A stretch of 64,000 nt of DNA from NCBI RefSeq assembly GCF_009730915.1, contig NC_052488.1, forward strand, positions 22,977,868 to 23,041,867, in the 5' to 3' direction. Below the pieces are notes generated by a model that was not told where the DNA came from, made no database searches, and worked only from the letters and a program-made list of their open reading frames with translations. Numbering within the stretch: position 1 is the first letter of the stretch; every line of letters begins with the position of its first letter. Shown in pieces: positions 48,171 through 60,029 of this stretch. This DNA comes from Dioscorea cayenensis subsp. rotundata. Lineage: Eukaryota; Streptophyta; Magnoliopsida; Dioscoreales; Dioscoreaceae. The translations under genes were made by a program, and so were the position numbers.

Positions 48171-49595
48171 TGTTAGGTTTGACGACGTGGATTGGCATTA
48201 TTTGACAAGCCAAGTAGTGACATGGCAAGAGAAAAGTGACATGGCATGATGACTTAGCAAATGAAGTAATGACTAGGATGATGATGTGGCAAAATGTTGA
48301 TGTCATGACATGTGAAACTACAAGGGTTAGAAGATCATAATGAAGATGATGTGTAGAAGATATATTTCTCAATGAAGTCATGTAATGATCAACTATTTTT
48401 GGAAAGTGCATCAAGTTAAAAGGATCTCTTCAAGAAGGGTAAGTTTTATTTAAAGTATGTTTATCTATCCTTGATAAGATCCGGGATGATAAATCATATC
48501 TTTGATAGAACTCCTTTTTGGAAAGATCTATTTTAAAAAGGGAGAGGAATATTCTATCATTGGTAAAAATTCAAGATCATAAAGATTGTATGGAACTTAG
48601 TTTGGTGTGAAGCTATTTGAAGACACAAACTAAGTTAGGCAAAGGCAAGCCAATGTGATTATCAAGACCATAGTTAGCAAAAACTATTTAAAGAAAGATC
48701 CAAGAGCAAATTATGGGCGGAACTATTTATGGAGACTAGTCATGTATGGAGATTGATTGAAGATTACATGAGATATGATTAGAGATTTGAAGATCCAAGC
48801 ATGGATGATTGGAGATCATGCTTGAAGATATCGAAGGCTAAACCTGGATGAAGATGAGATCAAGTTTAGAAACAATATTTCCATGAGTCAAACGAAGATA
48901 TTTTAGGAAGACCAAACTTGGGCCAAGTTTGGAAAGAAGATCGGGAGATCTTCGTTGACCATCTTTGGTAAGATGGTTGCATGTGCCTTGGTGGGCACGT
49001 CCCTCGGGAGAGGGTAACCTACTGAAGTGACGTGAGGAAGGAAGCAACTGCAGGAAGGAGGAGCTTGGGTTGAGTCAACTGCTACGAGGCGAACTGAAGG
49101 AACCTGGAAAGTTGAAGGTTGCAGATTCGGGTGCAATTGGCTAGAACCCAATCATGTTCAGTAAGGTGGGCCATGTTACAACCGGATTTTGCAACTGGGT
49201 GTTACAACATCTAACTTTGGAAGGTGTCCAAGTTAGGAAGCTGCAGAGAATTCTAAAAGAGGAAGGTTTATTTGGATGTCGGTGCGTCTATATCAGATAT
49301 CTTGTTTGAAGATTTAGGACGAGCTACGAAGTGAGAGACCCTTGGGCGAGGGTTGAGAAGAGTGGACATCGGTCAATCTTAAGAGGATATTCTGTGTCTT
49401 AGAAGAGTGAGAGAGTGTTGCACTATTTATTCTTAAGCCTCTTTTAGTGGATTGATTCTCTGGACTTGGCCCCCCCCAGATGTAGGCATGGTTATGCCGA
49501 ACTGGGTTACCATCTTTCTTGTCTCCTTTCTCTTGTTTGGTCGTGTGTGTATGTCCAATCTTCGAGTGAGTTATTGAGTGACTTATCTTACCACA
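48171..49595 (+). mobile_element. LTR-like repeat, copy 1
   Basis: It starts TGTTAGGTTTGACG and ends near TTACCACA. The right part has the look of a Ty1/copia-type LTR end: cttttagtggattgattctc, a ggccc...gatgtaggc block, gaactgggttacc, then a pyrimidine-rich tttctcttg tail. The left part is rich in atgatgtggca / gacatggcaag motifs. Copy 2 repeats this order. No protease, integrase or RT frame was found nearby, so it is probably a solo LTR or non-autonomous element. Confidence 0.55.
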
Positions 49596-52269
49596 ATACC
49601 TACTGGAACCATCAAGTTTCAAAGCAAAATACATCATCCTTCACACATTACAAGTAAGACATAATGGGTGGAACTAATTATTAACTTTATAATTAGGTGA
49701 ATATATATTGTTAGAGCTAGGCTATATAGTTGGCATCATTTGGCACCAAATTAAGATGATGTGGCAATGACAATGATGTGGCAAGCCTAATGACATGGCA
49801 AGATGACTTGGCAAAGGATGATGATATAGCTTGAAGACTCGAAGACCATGGTTGGTGCTATATTTGGAGGATCTCAAGAAACCATATGGAGCTATCTTTG
49901 GTAGAAGCTTATATTGTGAGAATCTCTCTCAATCAACTTTGGAAGATCTCTCTTGAGTAGAAAGCAAAAGCCATGTGAAGAATATCTACACAACTATATT
50001 TGGAGATTGGATCTATTTGAAGACATAATGATATATATATGGTCACAAATAATTGGTGAGATCAAAGCTATATTTAGAGAAGCTATATAAGGAAAGTGGG
50101 TTGCAACTTCAAGAGCAAGCAAGCAAAATCCTAGCCTTATGAAGTCAAAGACAAAATGAAGACACTTGTATATTTGGCAAGTGAATCTATCAAGCAACCA
50201 CTTGTAGGCAAGATCTCATCAAGACCATATTTAGATACAACTAAAGATTTGTTCAGATTTGGAGAGAATCTAAATATGGAGGCAAAGCTAAACGGAGTCA
50301 TGTCTATTTTTGGTAAAAAACATTAAGGTGAAAAGATCTCTCTGGAATAACAAGCCATGAGGAGTATATCTAAAGTTAAGATTTAATCTATCTTTGGTAA
50401 GATCTAGGATAATAAAATTTATCTTTGATAACTTTATTAATTTCTAATGAGAGATTTATTTCTTGAAGACCATGTGGAGAATATTCTAAAGAAGGAAGTA
50501 ATCTATTTTTGGTAAGTATGAAGACCTTCATTTAGAGACCAAGATTGCATGGAACTTAGTTTGATGTGAAGCCATTTGAAGGTACAAAATAAGATAGGTA
50601 AGGGAAAGCCAACATGATTCTCAAGACCATAATTAGCAATGCAAATTGAAGAAGAAGATCCAAAGTTAATTATTGTTGGAGTTATTTGAAGACACAAGCT
50701 ATTTAAGAGCACACGTTATCTTTGGCAAGTGTATGGATTTGGAAAAAGATTGATGACCCAAGCTTGGATGAATGAAGATCATGCTTGGAAGATATTGAAG
50801 AGCTAAACTTGGATGAGAGGTGATCAAGTTTAATAACAATATATTGAAGACCTAAAGACCAAACTTGGATAAATGAAGATCAAGTTTGAAGATTGTGAAG
50901 ACAAAACATGGATGAATAGAGATCAAGTTTGGAAAGAAGATCATGGAGATCTTTGAAGACCATCTTTGGTGAGATGGATTCGTGCCTTGTTGGGTGCGAT
51001 TTTCAGGAGAGGGACCTGCTGATATGATATGAGAAAGGAGACAAGTTGTTGGCAGGAAGAGCTCAGGAGGAATAGACTACATCGATGCTAACTGGAGCAA
51101 CCGGGAGGGTTGGAGGTGTCACAGGTCATATTGTAACAGGAGCTGTAACTCATTTAAATTAGTAGGTGGGCTGCATTGCAAGCTCGGTTGCAATAGGTTT
51201 TGCAACATCTAATTTTGGAAGATATCTAAGTTAGGAAGCAACGGAGATTCTAAAAGAGGAAGTGCTATTTTGGGACATAGAGACGTCTATATAAGATACC
51301 CTGCTTTGAGATCTAGAGTATGCCACTGGAGAGAGTCCCTTGAGTAAGGGTGAGAGAGAGTGGGCATCGGACAATTTAAAAATTAAAGGGTTATTTTTTT
51401 ATCTTTGTAATGATGAGTGTGAGAGTTGTACTCATTGTTTTTCATCCACTACAAGAAAAACAGGAATTTGGCACGGTAGATTTGGCACGGATTTTGACCA
51501 AAAAACCGTGACAAACTGATGTTGGCACGGATTTTGGCACGGAAATATAACCGGGTGCTTATAGCATGCGTGACAAAATATAATTTGTCAGCGGAATAGT
51601 AAAACCGTGCCAAATTTTGTCACGCTTTTTAACTAAACCGTGCCAATTTTGTCACGGTTTTAGGCACAGTTTTTTGGTACTATTTTTGGCACAGTTTTGT
51701 TTTGTCACGATTTTTAGGCACGGTTTGTTGTCACTATTTTTGGCACGGTTTTTGGCATGGTGTTTTGTCACAGTTTTTGGCACGGTTGTGTTTTGGCACG
51801 GTTTTTGGCACGATTTAGTTGGTACAGTTTTTGGGACGGTTTTATGTTGTCACGGTATTTGTTCTGATTTATTTAGTACCATTTTTGTCACGGTTTTGCT
51901 TTTGTCACCTCTTTTTGTCACGGTTTATCTTTCGTCAATTTTTGTCACGGTTTTTTGGCACAAAAGACAATTTTTAGCACATTTTTTTGTCATGATTTTT
52001 TGCACGATGATTATATATAATATAGTTGTTGGTACATTTTTGTCACATTTTTAGGCAGCGGTTTTAAATTTAGTAAGGATATTGGCATGGTTTTTGTCAC
52101 GAAATTTGGAACAATTTTCTTTAAAAAATTTATAAATGGATTTATTTAATAATAAAATCTGTATTTAATTTCATCAAAATATATATTGCCATATTTGTAA
52201 AATAACCAAAATTGTTATTACAATCATAGCATGACAATAATAAGGTCCAATCTACATAAATCCACAAAA

Positions 52270-52411
52270 CTCTAAACATAAACCATGTATATTATCACTC
52301 TGTTATGACTCCCAATGGCTACCTCATTCCATAATTCGTCTTGGTTAATAGAATTCTCATTCATCCCTTGACTGCATTTATCTACTAGTGCTTTGTCAAA
52401 TTCCTCCTGCA
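52270..52411 (-). pseudogene. CACTA transposase (TNPA-type) C-terminal relic
   Basis: After an acceptor-like TGCAG (52415-52411 on the minus strand) an open stretch gives EEFDKALVDKCSQGMNE, then DELWNEVAIGSHNRV and YMVY. This resembles the end of plant Ptta/En/Spm transposases, which finish with W-x-x-VAGG-x-x-(R/K)GRVYGLG. The key glycines are altered. It is short and isolated, so the call rests on the context of a CACTA element. Confidence 0.5.
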
Positions 52412-55379
52412 TCCATTAAAAAATAAACATATTATTAAATGATAGTGAGTTAAATTGGCTAATTAATTTGAGTTTATAAAACCAATTCTCAAATATTAAA
52501 TAAAACTAAATAAATATTAAAGGTTTTCATACATTAGCTGACTTTCCTAGGTTTTCATACCATTAATGTCCATTGAACAGACCTTTCCTAAAAAACCACT
52601 CTCATTAATAACATAAATTTAATCAATGACTTTCTTTACAAAGAACATGAAATGCATTCCCATAATTGAAAGTAGTATAATATTTGGACTAATTAAATAA
52701 ATAAATAAATAAATAAATAAAAACAAATGAGATAACGAACACAAGTGGCATCTAAATTTAATATGCATTCTATGGCATCTAAAAGAATGTACAGCAAATC
52801 ATGAATTGGATATATAAAGCTAGAATACGAGCTCATGTTAAAACAAAGTTCAATTTTAACTTATATATTCAAATCCTATTTGATAAATCATCAAATTAAC
52901 ATTTGAGGAGTCATACTTCTGCTATCAACCATCAGAATTAAATCTAATGACCCAAGAAATAATTGAACCTTATCAAGTCTTGGACAGATATATTGATGAA
53001 GGAATAATAAAAAATAAGCTCAGCTAGAATTCAAGTACATTTAACTCAAAGAAATAGAATGAGGAAACTTCAAATAGAATCCTGGAAAACTGATATATCT
53101 ATAAGATTGACCTCTAAAAAAAAACCATCAAATCACATCTCATAATATACAATTAATTTCAATGAGATAACATAATGTGCAGACAAGATAATGTAAGCAA
53201 ATTTCAATAAATGAAATCAATGTTAGTGGCTCTCTAGCATTTCAATACTAGTGGTTTTTTTCCTGTATGACTCCATGATGCTAATGATACTACTACTACT
53301 AAGAATAATAACTACCATGATGCTTTTTTCCTGTATGACTAGTGGCTCTCTAACATTTCAAATTTCAATAAATGAAATCAATGTTAGTATAGTATTTTTA
53401 TTTTTTATTTTATTCCAACCATGTCCAAGTGCAGTGTATATTTAGATTTAAAAGACACATTGAACAAACACAATAATGCACACACATACACAATCAAAAA
53501 TGGAAAAGAAAGAGGGTGGGAGAAATGGGTGCTATTATGATTCAGATGGTGATTAGGGTGCAAAAGTGTTGATCCATTAATAAAATCATGAATAATTTTA
53601 ACTAATTTGTCTCCATAAAGCATATGCACCATAAAGTATCACTAGTTTGTCTCCATCTTACGATCTCCCAATCATCTAGCACTGTTATATGCGTCATTCA
53701 ACCACCCAAAGAAATTACCAAAGTATCATTGTATTCCACTGGTTCTTACCAAGAATATTTATATATATATAAGAAATGTGATCTTGGTCAATGCCATCAA
53801 ATGATCAGATCATGGCTACAAACCGTATTGTACTAAAGCAGTTTAACAAAAGTTTGATCTTTTCAACAACAAAAAATGATTCTGTGATTTTTTCCTAAAA
53901 ACAGAAAAAATAAATTAATCCACTTCTAGTGTTCTTTACATACATGTTTAACAAATGGAATACAATGGACTACCTTTCCAGCAAAGCTTTTTTCACCATC
54001 ATTTCTCCTAAATGAAGTGCCCTGCTTCACTGAATAAAAAGCCGAAACAAAAAAATAATTCGAACCACAGAACTCCAAAAAAATTTGAAATCTATAAAAT
54101 AATTCCAAACAACATAACTTCATGAAGGCTTCAGTGCAAACTAGTTATCAATGATTATCCGTCTCCAAACCATTTTTTTAAGATAAGTAGATGAAAATTC
54201 AAAATTATAAGTATAGTACTCGATCATAAACCAAGTTATGACCCTCCATCAATAAAAAATATAAGAAGATTCAATTATGCCAAGATACCCTGAATGACAG
54301 AAAAACTGTTTAGCACCAAAGATTCCCCATCATAATAATACAACCCAGCCTGTTTATAAAATGGCAAGCACACATCCTTTTGAACTGCAGCACAATAAAA
54401 TCACAAACCACATGCCATCAAGTGTTTTCATCTGATAAACATCATCATGGCAAAAATCATAACAAAATGGAGTTTCTATACTCTATACATCTCCTCAAAT
54501 ACTTAGGACTTGGGCCCTGATAAAATAGCCCATACTTACACTATAACTGACTATCAATTAAATATAAAAAACAAAGCCATAGAAACCATGGAAGGATTAT
54601 TTACATCAAATTCACTGTATAGATATTCAGACACTTTGCACTACTAATGATCATTAGAAAACAACACAATCCATCAAAACTCAAAAAGTAATTGCAACAC
54701 AGTGCCAATAGAATCAACAAAGTGATGAGCAAAACTCTTTGATAGTACGAGATTTGGGTATGCATGTGTCAATAGACACGTGAGATATATCATAAACATT
54801 ATGCTCCCTCTCAACAAATAGAGAGTCATCAAAAGTCAAACAGATATACTACACTCGAAGGAAACAAAAGCTTCCTTCCAACATAATAATTTGAAAACAT
54901 TAAAATCCTTCACAATCACAACCACACCATGCAATGTAAAGCAAAGTCATTAATGGAGCAGAGATGGACCTCACTTATTCAACTTCTAAGAATTAGCTTA
55001 TACAACATCTGATAGCCAAATCACTATGCAACTCTAACTTTTCACCTAATCGAGATCGGAGATGTCTCAAAAACTTGAGCGTATTACAAACAAGTCATCC
55101 AAATAAGAGTCGGATAGAGCAATTCGTCGAGCGACAAGTAAAGCATGCCAAGCATTGTTTGAAAACAATCCAAGTACATTTGTTAGGCACTAAGTTATAA
55201 TTAATTGCATTTTTAAACCGCTCAGACATCTCGGGTTGTCATGTACATACCTCCAAAACAAATTTCTTATAATGTTGATCATTAAAAAGATAGAAACCAT
55301 GTTTACCAGTTAAGATACAGATACGTAAAAGAAAGAAAAAAATCACACTATAAAAATAGGCATGAAGCAAAAATACCTT

Positions 55380-55510
55380 GGCTTGTTCCAATTAACCATC
55401 CACATTGCTAGTGGAATAAGCGACTGCCTGCTTTGCGAGCATTAGCGATGATGGGAAAGCCCGATTTCCTTGGAAGTGAGTCCTCCTCTTGGCAAGCACA
55501 CCCTACGAAT
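55380..55510 (-). other. Exon-like fragment of unknown origin inside the CACTA element
   Basis: On the minus strand, a stretch bounded by GTAG at the left and CCAAG|GTATTT at the right is more GC-rich than its surroundings and reads KRRTHFQGNRAF and LAKQAVAYSTSNVDG with one stop. I do not recognise the protein. It could be a later exon of the captured gene or a separate capture. Confidence 0.35.
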
Positions 55511-55695
55511 AGAAGTAACAAACGGTGATCATAAAGTTTAGGATATGTGACATAGATCCATGTTGCAATTTTTAAGCGGGAGCGAACAAGCAAAGACACC
55601 AACCTACCTGCTCTAATAGATGATCTAGAGTCCATGAAAAAGGTGTTAACCTTTGATATCAAATGCATAGTTTTACTGCTTAGGAAGTAACAAAC

Positions 55696-56225
55696 CTCTC
55701 TAGGATAAGTATATCAAGCTTGTATTTTTGACTATTGGTTCAACAACCCGATTTGCTTGATCTCTATTCTTCTTACGCAAAGCTTTCTTGATCTTTCTCT
55801 TATGGGCCCTTATATCCCTGAAGCATAAGATGAAAAACAAACAAACAAAAATGTAAGCAATTTACTAAACACCATATAGCGAAGATCAAAAGAGACAAAA
55901 CCAATAAACAAAAACAAAGAGAAGACACCGATCACTCGAACTTTTTCAATCGGTCATGAGCCGGAAGGCGATATCTTTCATATGATAATAGGTCTTGTTG
56001 TTTCCCTCGACCTTCTTCTTGGGCTCTCGAGGAATATCCCTTGAGAATACATAGCTTCCCCGCAAATCGAGCAAAAAAATGGCATAAAATCGGAGAAAAC
56101 CAATACCTTTCTTTCGCAAAACAAAAGCGAGAGAGGCACTGTCTGGAGAGACTAGTCCGGAGGTAATGAATAGCCTTGGTCCCGGTGATGTACCGAGTCA
56201 GCGTTCCCCCTCCTTCTTTTCCCCG
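55696..56225 (-). pseudogene. PES: Captured Pescadillo (PES/NOP7) gene fragment, degraded, introns retained
   Basis: Three exon-like pieces on the minus strand match the conserved N-terminus of Pescadillo, the PeBoW-complex subunit for 60S ribosome assembly. Piece 1 (about 56225-56139): RYITGTKAIHYL. Piece 2 (about 56057-55935): KLCILKG, then [20 protein letters not shown] and, after a shift, AHDRLKKFE. Piece 3 (55817-55696): DIRAHKRKIKKALRKKN, NR, then [10 protein letters not shown], followed by a donor-like GT. The family order is [66 protein letters not shown]. Single-base shifts in each piece make it non-coding as it stands. The spaces between the pieces look like introns, so genomic DNA, not cDNA, was captured. 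It covers roughly the first 130 residues; the BRCT part is absent. It lies wholly inside the CACTA element. Confidence 0.82.
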
Positions 56226-56595
56226 GAGAAAGAGAATGAGCAGATGATTGGTTGTGGTTGATTGGAGATGGAGATGGAGATCGAGAGGAGAGGGAAAGGG
56301 AGAGGGAGAGAAGAAGCTCACCGGGAGGCGTTAGTGCTTCGAGCATGCCGACAACCCTCGAGAGGATCCAAGACGGAGGAGAAGAATGGAGAGCTTGAGC
56401 GGGCTAGCAGTGACTACGAGATGAGCAAGGGTTTAATAGGGATGTCGTCGTCGGTCTTTCGGTGGCTTCACGCCAGCCAGTGACGCCAAAAGGAGTCTTG
56501 AGGGAGAGGATCGCTCGGGTTGGAGCACGAGGCGGCGAGGTTTGATCTTTAGGGTCAGAGGGTGAGAGAGGATCGCTAGGGTTTTCCGTTGTATT
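56226..56595 (-). other. GC-rich promoter/leader-like segment upstream of the Pescadillo fragment
   Basis: Minus strand: AACCCTAGCGATCCTCTCTC near 56582, CT-rich leader sequence, then ATG at 56346 (MLEALTPPG) followed by a donor-like CCCG|GTGAGC at 56325. The base composition is that of a plant gene 5' end and quite unlike the AT-rich transposon filler on both sides. It may be the captured 5' end of the Pescadillo gene or of a second gene. Confidence 0.45.
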
Positions 56596-57351
56596 ATTTT
56601 TGTTCACATGTAAAGCATTTGGTAATTTTGTAAATAAACCGAATTTAATACTGGGTTTCTTTTTAAGGAAATAATATTACAAAAATTCAAAATGCAACAT
56701 TCAACCCTAGGGCAAAATTAAAAAAAAACATATAATTTTTTCTAATATTATTCAAAAAATTTTATTTCCAAATATAGGAAAATCTAAAAAAATCTGTAAT
56801 TATTTTTTTTAAAAAAATAAGCCACTTAGGTTTTTGTGATATATACACTTTTTTACACATGCATGCATACATGATAAAACATAAAATTTATTTAAGTATT
56901 TAGAGTGGAATAACATTGTGAGAAAAACTTCACAACAGAAGTTAATGGTGTATTAATGATATAATTTAAATCATAACAATTTCCGCTCGGAAGCAATAAT
57001 AAAATTTATCAATATTAATAAAATTTAATAAATTTAACATTGAATATTGTAGAAAATAACCAAAAGAACCTTTCACATATATACCCTTTTAAAAAATTTT
57101 AAATTTAAATATAAATAAGAATAATAATACTTAAATAAAATATTAATTTTTAGATACGTTTTTAGTCCTTTTCTATTAGAAACGGATTAGAAACGGATAT
57201 TTTTAATATTTAAATAAATTATATTTTAAATTTCCGTTTGTAAGCCGTTGTTATTTAGATTATATTTAAAACGATTGTTGGTCCATTGTTAATCGGGTGT
57301 AAGTAGAAACGAAATAAATTCCGTTTGTAATATTCCGTTTTTAAACAATAA

Positions 57352-57364
57352 CTTTCTTGTAGTG
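57352..57364. mobile_element. Extra CACTA-type terminus (CTTTCTTGTAGTG)
   Basis: This reads as the right end of another CACTA element and is preceded by its own subterminal motif set (AAACGGA / TCCGTTT, 57180-57350), different from the CACGG motif of the host element. The matching left end was not found in the window. Confidence 0.5.
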
Positions 57365-58011
57365 TTCAAGGTCTTTTAAGCTATCGAATTAATGTCAACA
57401 AAAACTTACTAATATAGCTCACACGTTGCCATTATTTTTCATCGTGTTAAAAGAAATAATCAAAAGAATAATTAAGGGGAAAAAGCGGGGAATAAAGACC
57501 AAGCAGAGGACCTAATTTAATTGCCCTGATCGATCCAAAAGAATGAAAAGCCTTAAATTATTATTACTATAATTATTATATATTTATTATTAATAATAAT
57601 AATAAGAAGAAGAAGAAGAAACAAATAATGATAAAACAAATAAATATATATATATATATATAATATAATATAAAAATATAATAAAAAAAGAAAATAATAA
57701 TAACAATAATAATAATAATAATAATAATTTATTTTTTTAATAAATAAATAGAGTAAAATTATTATGTAATTATTATAAATAAAGTATAATTATTATGAAT
57801 ATAGAATATTATATGTATGGGTAATTAAATTATGCTACCAAATTTTAATATATTTTTGTGAAGAATAGTAGAGATTTTGTAAGAAAATATTATGCCAAAA
57901 AAAAAAATATAGCTTTTTTTATTGTGGGTCTATAATTATTATCAAAAGAGTAAAATTATTATGTAATTATTATAAATAGATTAAAATTATTATAAACCGT
58001 ACAAAACTCGC

Positions 58012-58860
58012 GTGACAAATAAAAGGGGTCGTGTGTTTGTTTTGTCAGCAGTTTTTAGCATGATCAGCCTTAAACCAGCAAACGACCGTGCTCAAATCCA
58101 TGGACTCCGTTGTCGCGGTTTTTTAGCGCAGGTTCAAAAGTCGACGCCAAAAAAGCGTGACAAAGAAAGGATGATGTATTTGTCACGGTTTTTGACACCG
58201 TCAACCCTAAAGCTCGTAAAAACCGTGCCAAATACCATGGATTCCATTACGGTTTTTAGCGCGGATTTCACGACGCTATAAAAGCGTGACAAATAAATGT
58301 ATGATATGTTTGTCACGGTTTTTAGCACGATCAACTCTATCATGCTAAAAACCGTGCCAAAGATCATGAATTATTAGTCACGGTTTTTTATGCTTAAGAC
58401 TGATCGTGCCAAAAACCGTGACAAATAAACGCATTATATGTTTGTCACGGTTTTTGGCACGGTCAACCCTAAACTGTGCCAAAAACTGTGACAAATACCA
58501 TGGACTGATTGTCGCGGTTTTTGGCACGGTTTAAGCTGATCTGTCAGCTGTGATCAAATAAATATATGATGTGTTTGTCACGGTTTTTGGCACGGTCAAC
58601 CCTAAACCGTGCCAAAAACCGTGCCAAATACCATGGATTCTATTGTCACGGTTTTGGTACGCTTTCAAAGGTTAATCATGTCAAAAAACCGTGACAAATA
58701 AAAGGCATTATATGTTTGTCACGGTTTTGGCACTGATTCAGGGATTGATTGTGCCAAAAATCGCTCAAAAGCCACCTGGACTCCGATTGTTATGGTTTTG
58801 GGATCTGTTTAGGATTGTTCATGCCAAACATCGTGACAAATGTGTTTGTCACGGTTTTTG
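58012..58860. repeat. Palindromic ~135-bp tandem array at the right subterminus of the CACTA element
   Basis: Units begin at gtgacaaataaa-like sites near 58012, 58157, 58286, 58418, 58550, 58691 and 58832, spacing 129-145 bp. Each unit contains TTTGTCACGGTTTTTGGCACGG facing CCGTGCCAAAAACCGTG, so each can form a long hairpin, with the palindromic core ataccatgga between. Confidence 0.85.
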
Positions 58861-60029
58861 GCACGGTTTTTTGTCTAAATTTTAGACAAAAAACATAAAT
58901 GGAAAATGCTAAATCATGGTGACAAAATTGTCACGATTTAATGATCTGCTAAATCTGGTGACGACATTTGTCACTACAAATTTTTGTTCGCTGCCAATTT
59001 CCGTGACAAGTTTGGCACGGAATCAAAACCGTGCCAAATAGATCGTGCCAAATTCCTGTTTTTCTTGTAGTGATCACTTTTAGTGGATTGTTGATCTTTG
59101 GGCTCGGCCCCATAGAGGTAGGCAAGTTATGTGGAACTAGATAACCAATTCGTGTATTTCCTTTCTCTTGCATGTTTGATTTTACATTGACTGTGTGTGA
59201 TTGCATTATATGAGAGATTGATCGAAAACTTACCACACAACTACCCCTCCGGACCTAATCCGGACCTAATATATGTATATATATATATATTTAACAAAGA
59301 CGATAAGTGTTGTCCTACAAAGGAGTTAATTAGGTGAATATATATACATTGTAATTGTCACCCTTCGTTTCCATTCATCCCTTTTCTTCTTCTGACTTTC
59401 CAACTATAGAATAATAACAATAATAATACTTGAGTACCACATCAAGTGTGAAAAGAAAAAAAAGAGAGTTGTAAATATGCACGAGATGTAGGACGTTAGT
59501 TGAAGTGTTGGTGCTTTCATGCATTAATATAGTTGCATCCCATACACCACCACTGCAATGAAACGTGAAACGTGAAATGTTGAGCGGACCAGCCAAATTA
59601 AATAATTTGAACATTGTTATACTACTCTTTGCAGATACGTTAGACGCCTCAGCCACCTCCCTGGGAGCTGGGTGAGTTGATTTTGATCAGCGGTTTAAGT
59701 TTAATAGAGCAATTTATAGTACTTAGTACCATCCTAGACTAACATCGTTCCTTTATTTATTTCTTTATTTATATTTGATTTTGGTTTTTGCTGCTCTTGA
59801 GCTGTCGGCATGTTTCAATATTTTTTGAAAAAAAATTAAGTCATCCAATATATTAGAAAAAAAAATATAAAATTAAACATGTATAAATACAAGGGTGATC
59901 ACCAAAATAAGGGTACGTGTGCAGAATAAAAATGGGATACACACAAATGTAAATATGGTATTTTGCTAGGAAGATGGTTGTTGAGACAAGTGAACGTGAT
60001 ATTTTTCATTTGTTAATTGTTTTATTTAT

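Larger units (their letters stand above)
51447..59072. mobile_element. CACTA (En/Spm) DNA transposon, 7.6 kb, with both ends and target duplication
   Basis: The left end CACTACAAGAAAAACAGGAA is matched by the reverse complement of the right end, and the terminal inverted repeat extends about 30 bp through TTTGGCACG. A 3-bp target duplication ATC flanks it (51444-51446 and 59073-59075), as CACTA requires. Subterminal regions (51470-52110 and 58000-59040) are packed with TTTGTCACGGTTTTT / TTTGGCACGG motifs, the expected transposase-binding repeats. The interior holds a TNPA-like tail relic, a captured Pescadillo fragment and other AT-rich filler; no intact transposase was found, so it is non-autonomous. 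It sits inside LTR-like copy 2, dating it after that insertion. Confidence 0.93.
49709..59237 (+). mobile_element. LTR-like repeat, copy 2, interrupted by the CACTA element
   Basis: It starts TGTTAGAGCTAGG and shows the same order of motifs as copy 1 (gacatggcaagatgacttgg, gatcaagtttggaaagaaga, gggtgagagagagtgggcat). At 51446 it is broken by the CACTA element and resumes at 59073 with cttttagtggattgttgatc, tttgggctcggccccataga and a copia-like LTR tail. Without the insert it is about 1.9 kb. A 19-bp direct repeat (taattaggtgaatatatat) abuts its left end and recurs about 90 bp past its right end. Confidence 0.55.

Noticed and set aside
53926-54123. Minus-strand frame with GTSFRRNDGEKSFAGK as a further captured exon
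   Set aside because: It has a donor-like GTAGTC after it but no recognisable family; too weak to call.
59375-59656. 93-codon minus-strand frame near 59.5 kb
   Set aside because: Tyr/Phe low-complexity with no motif; likely chance.
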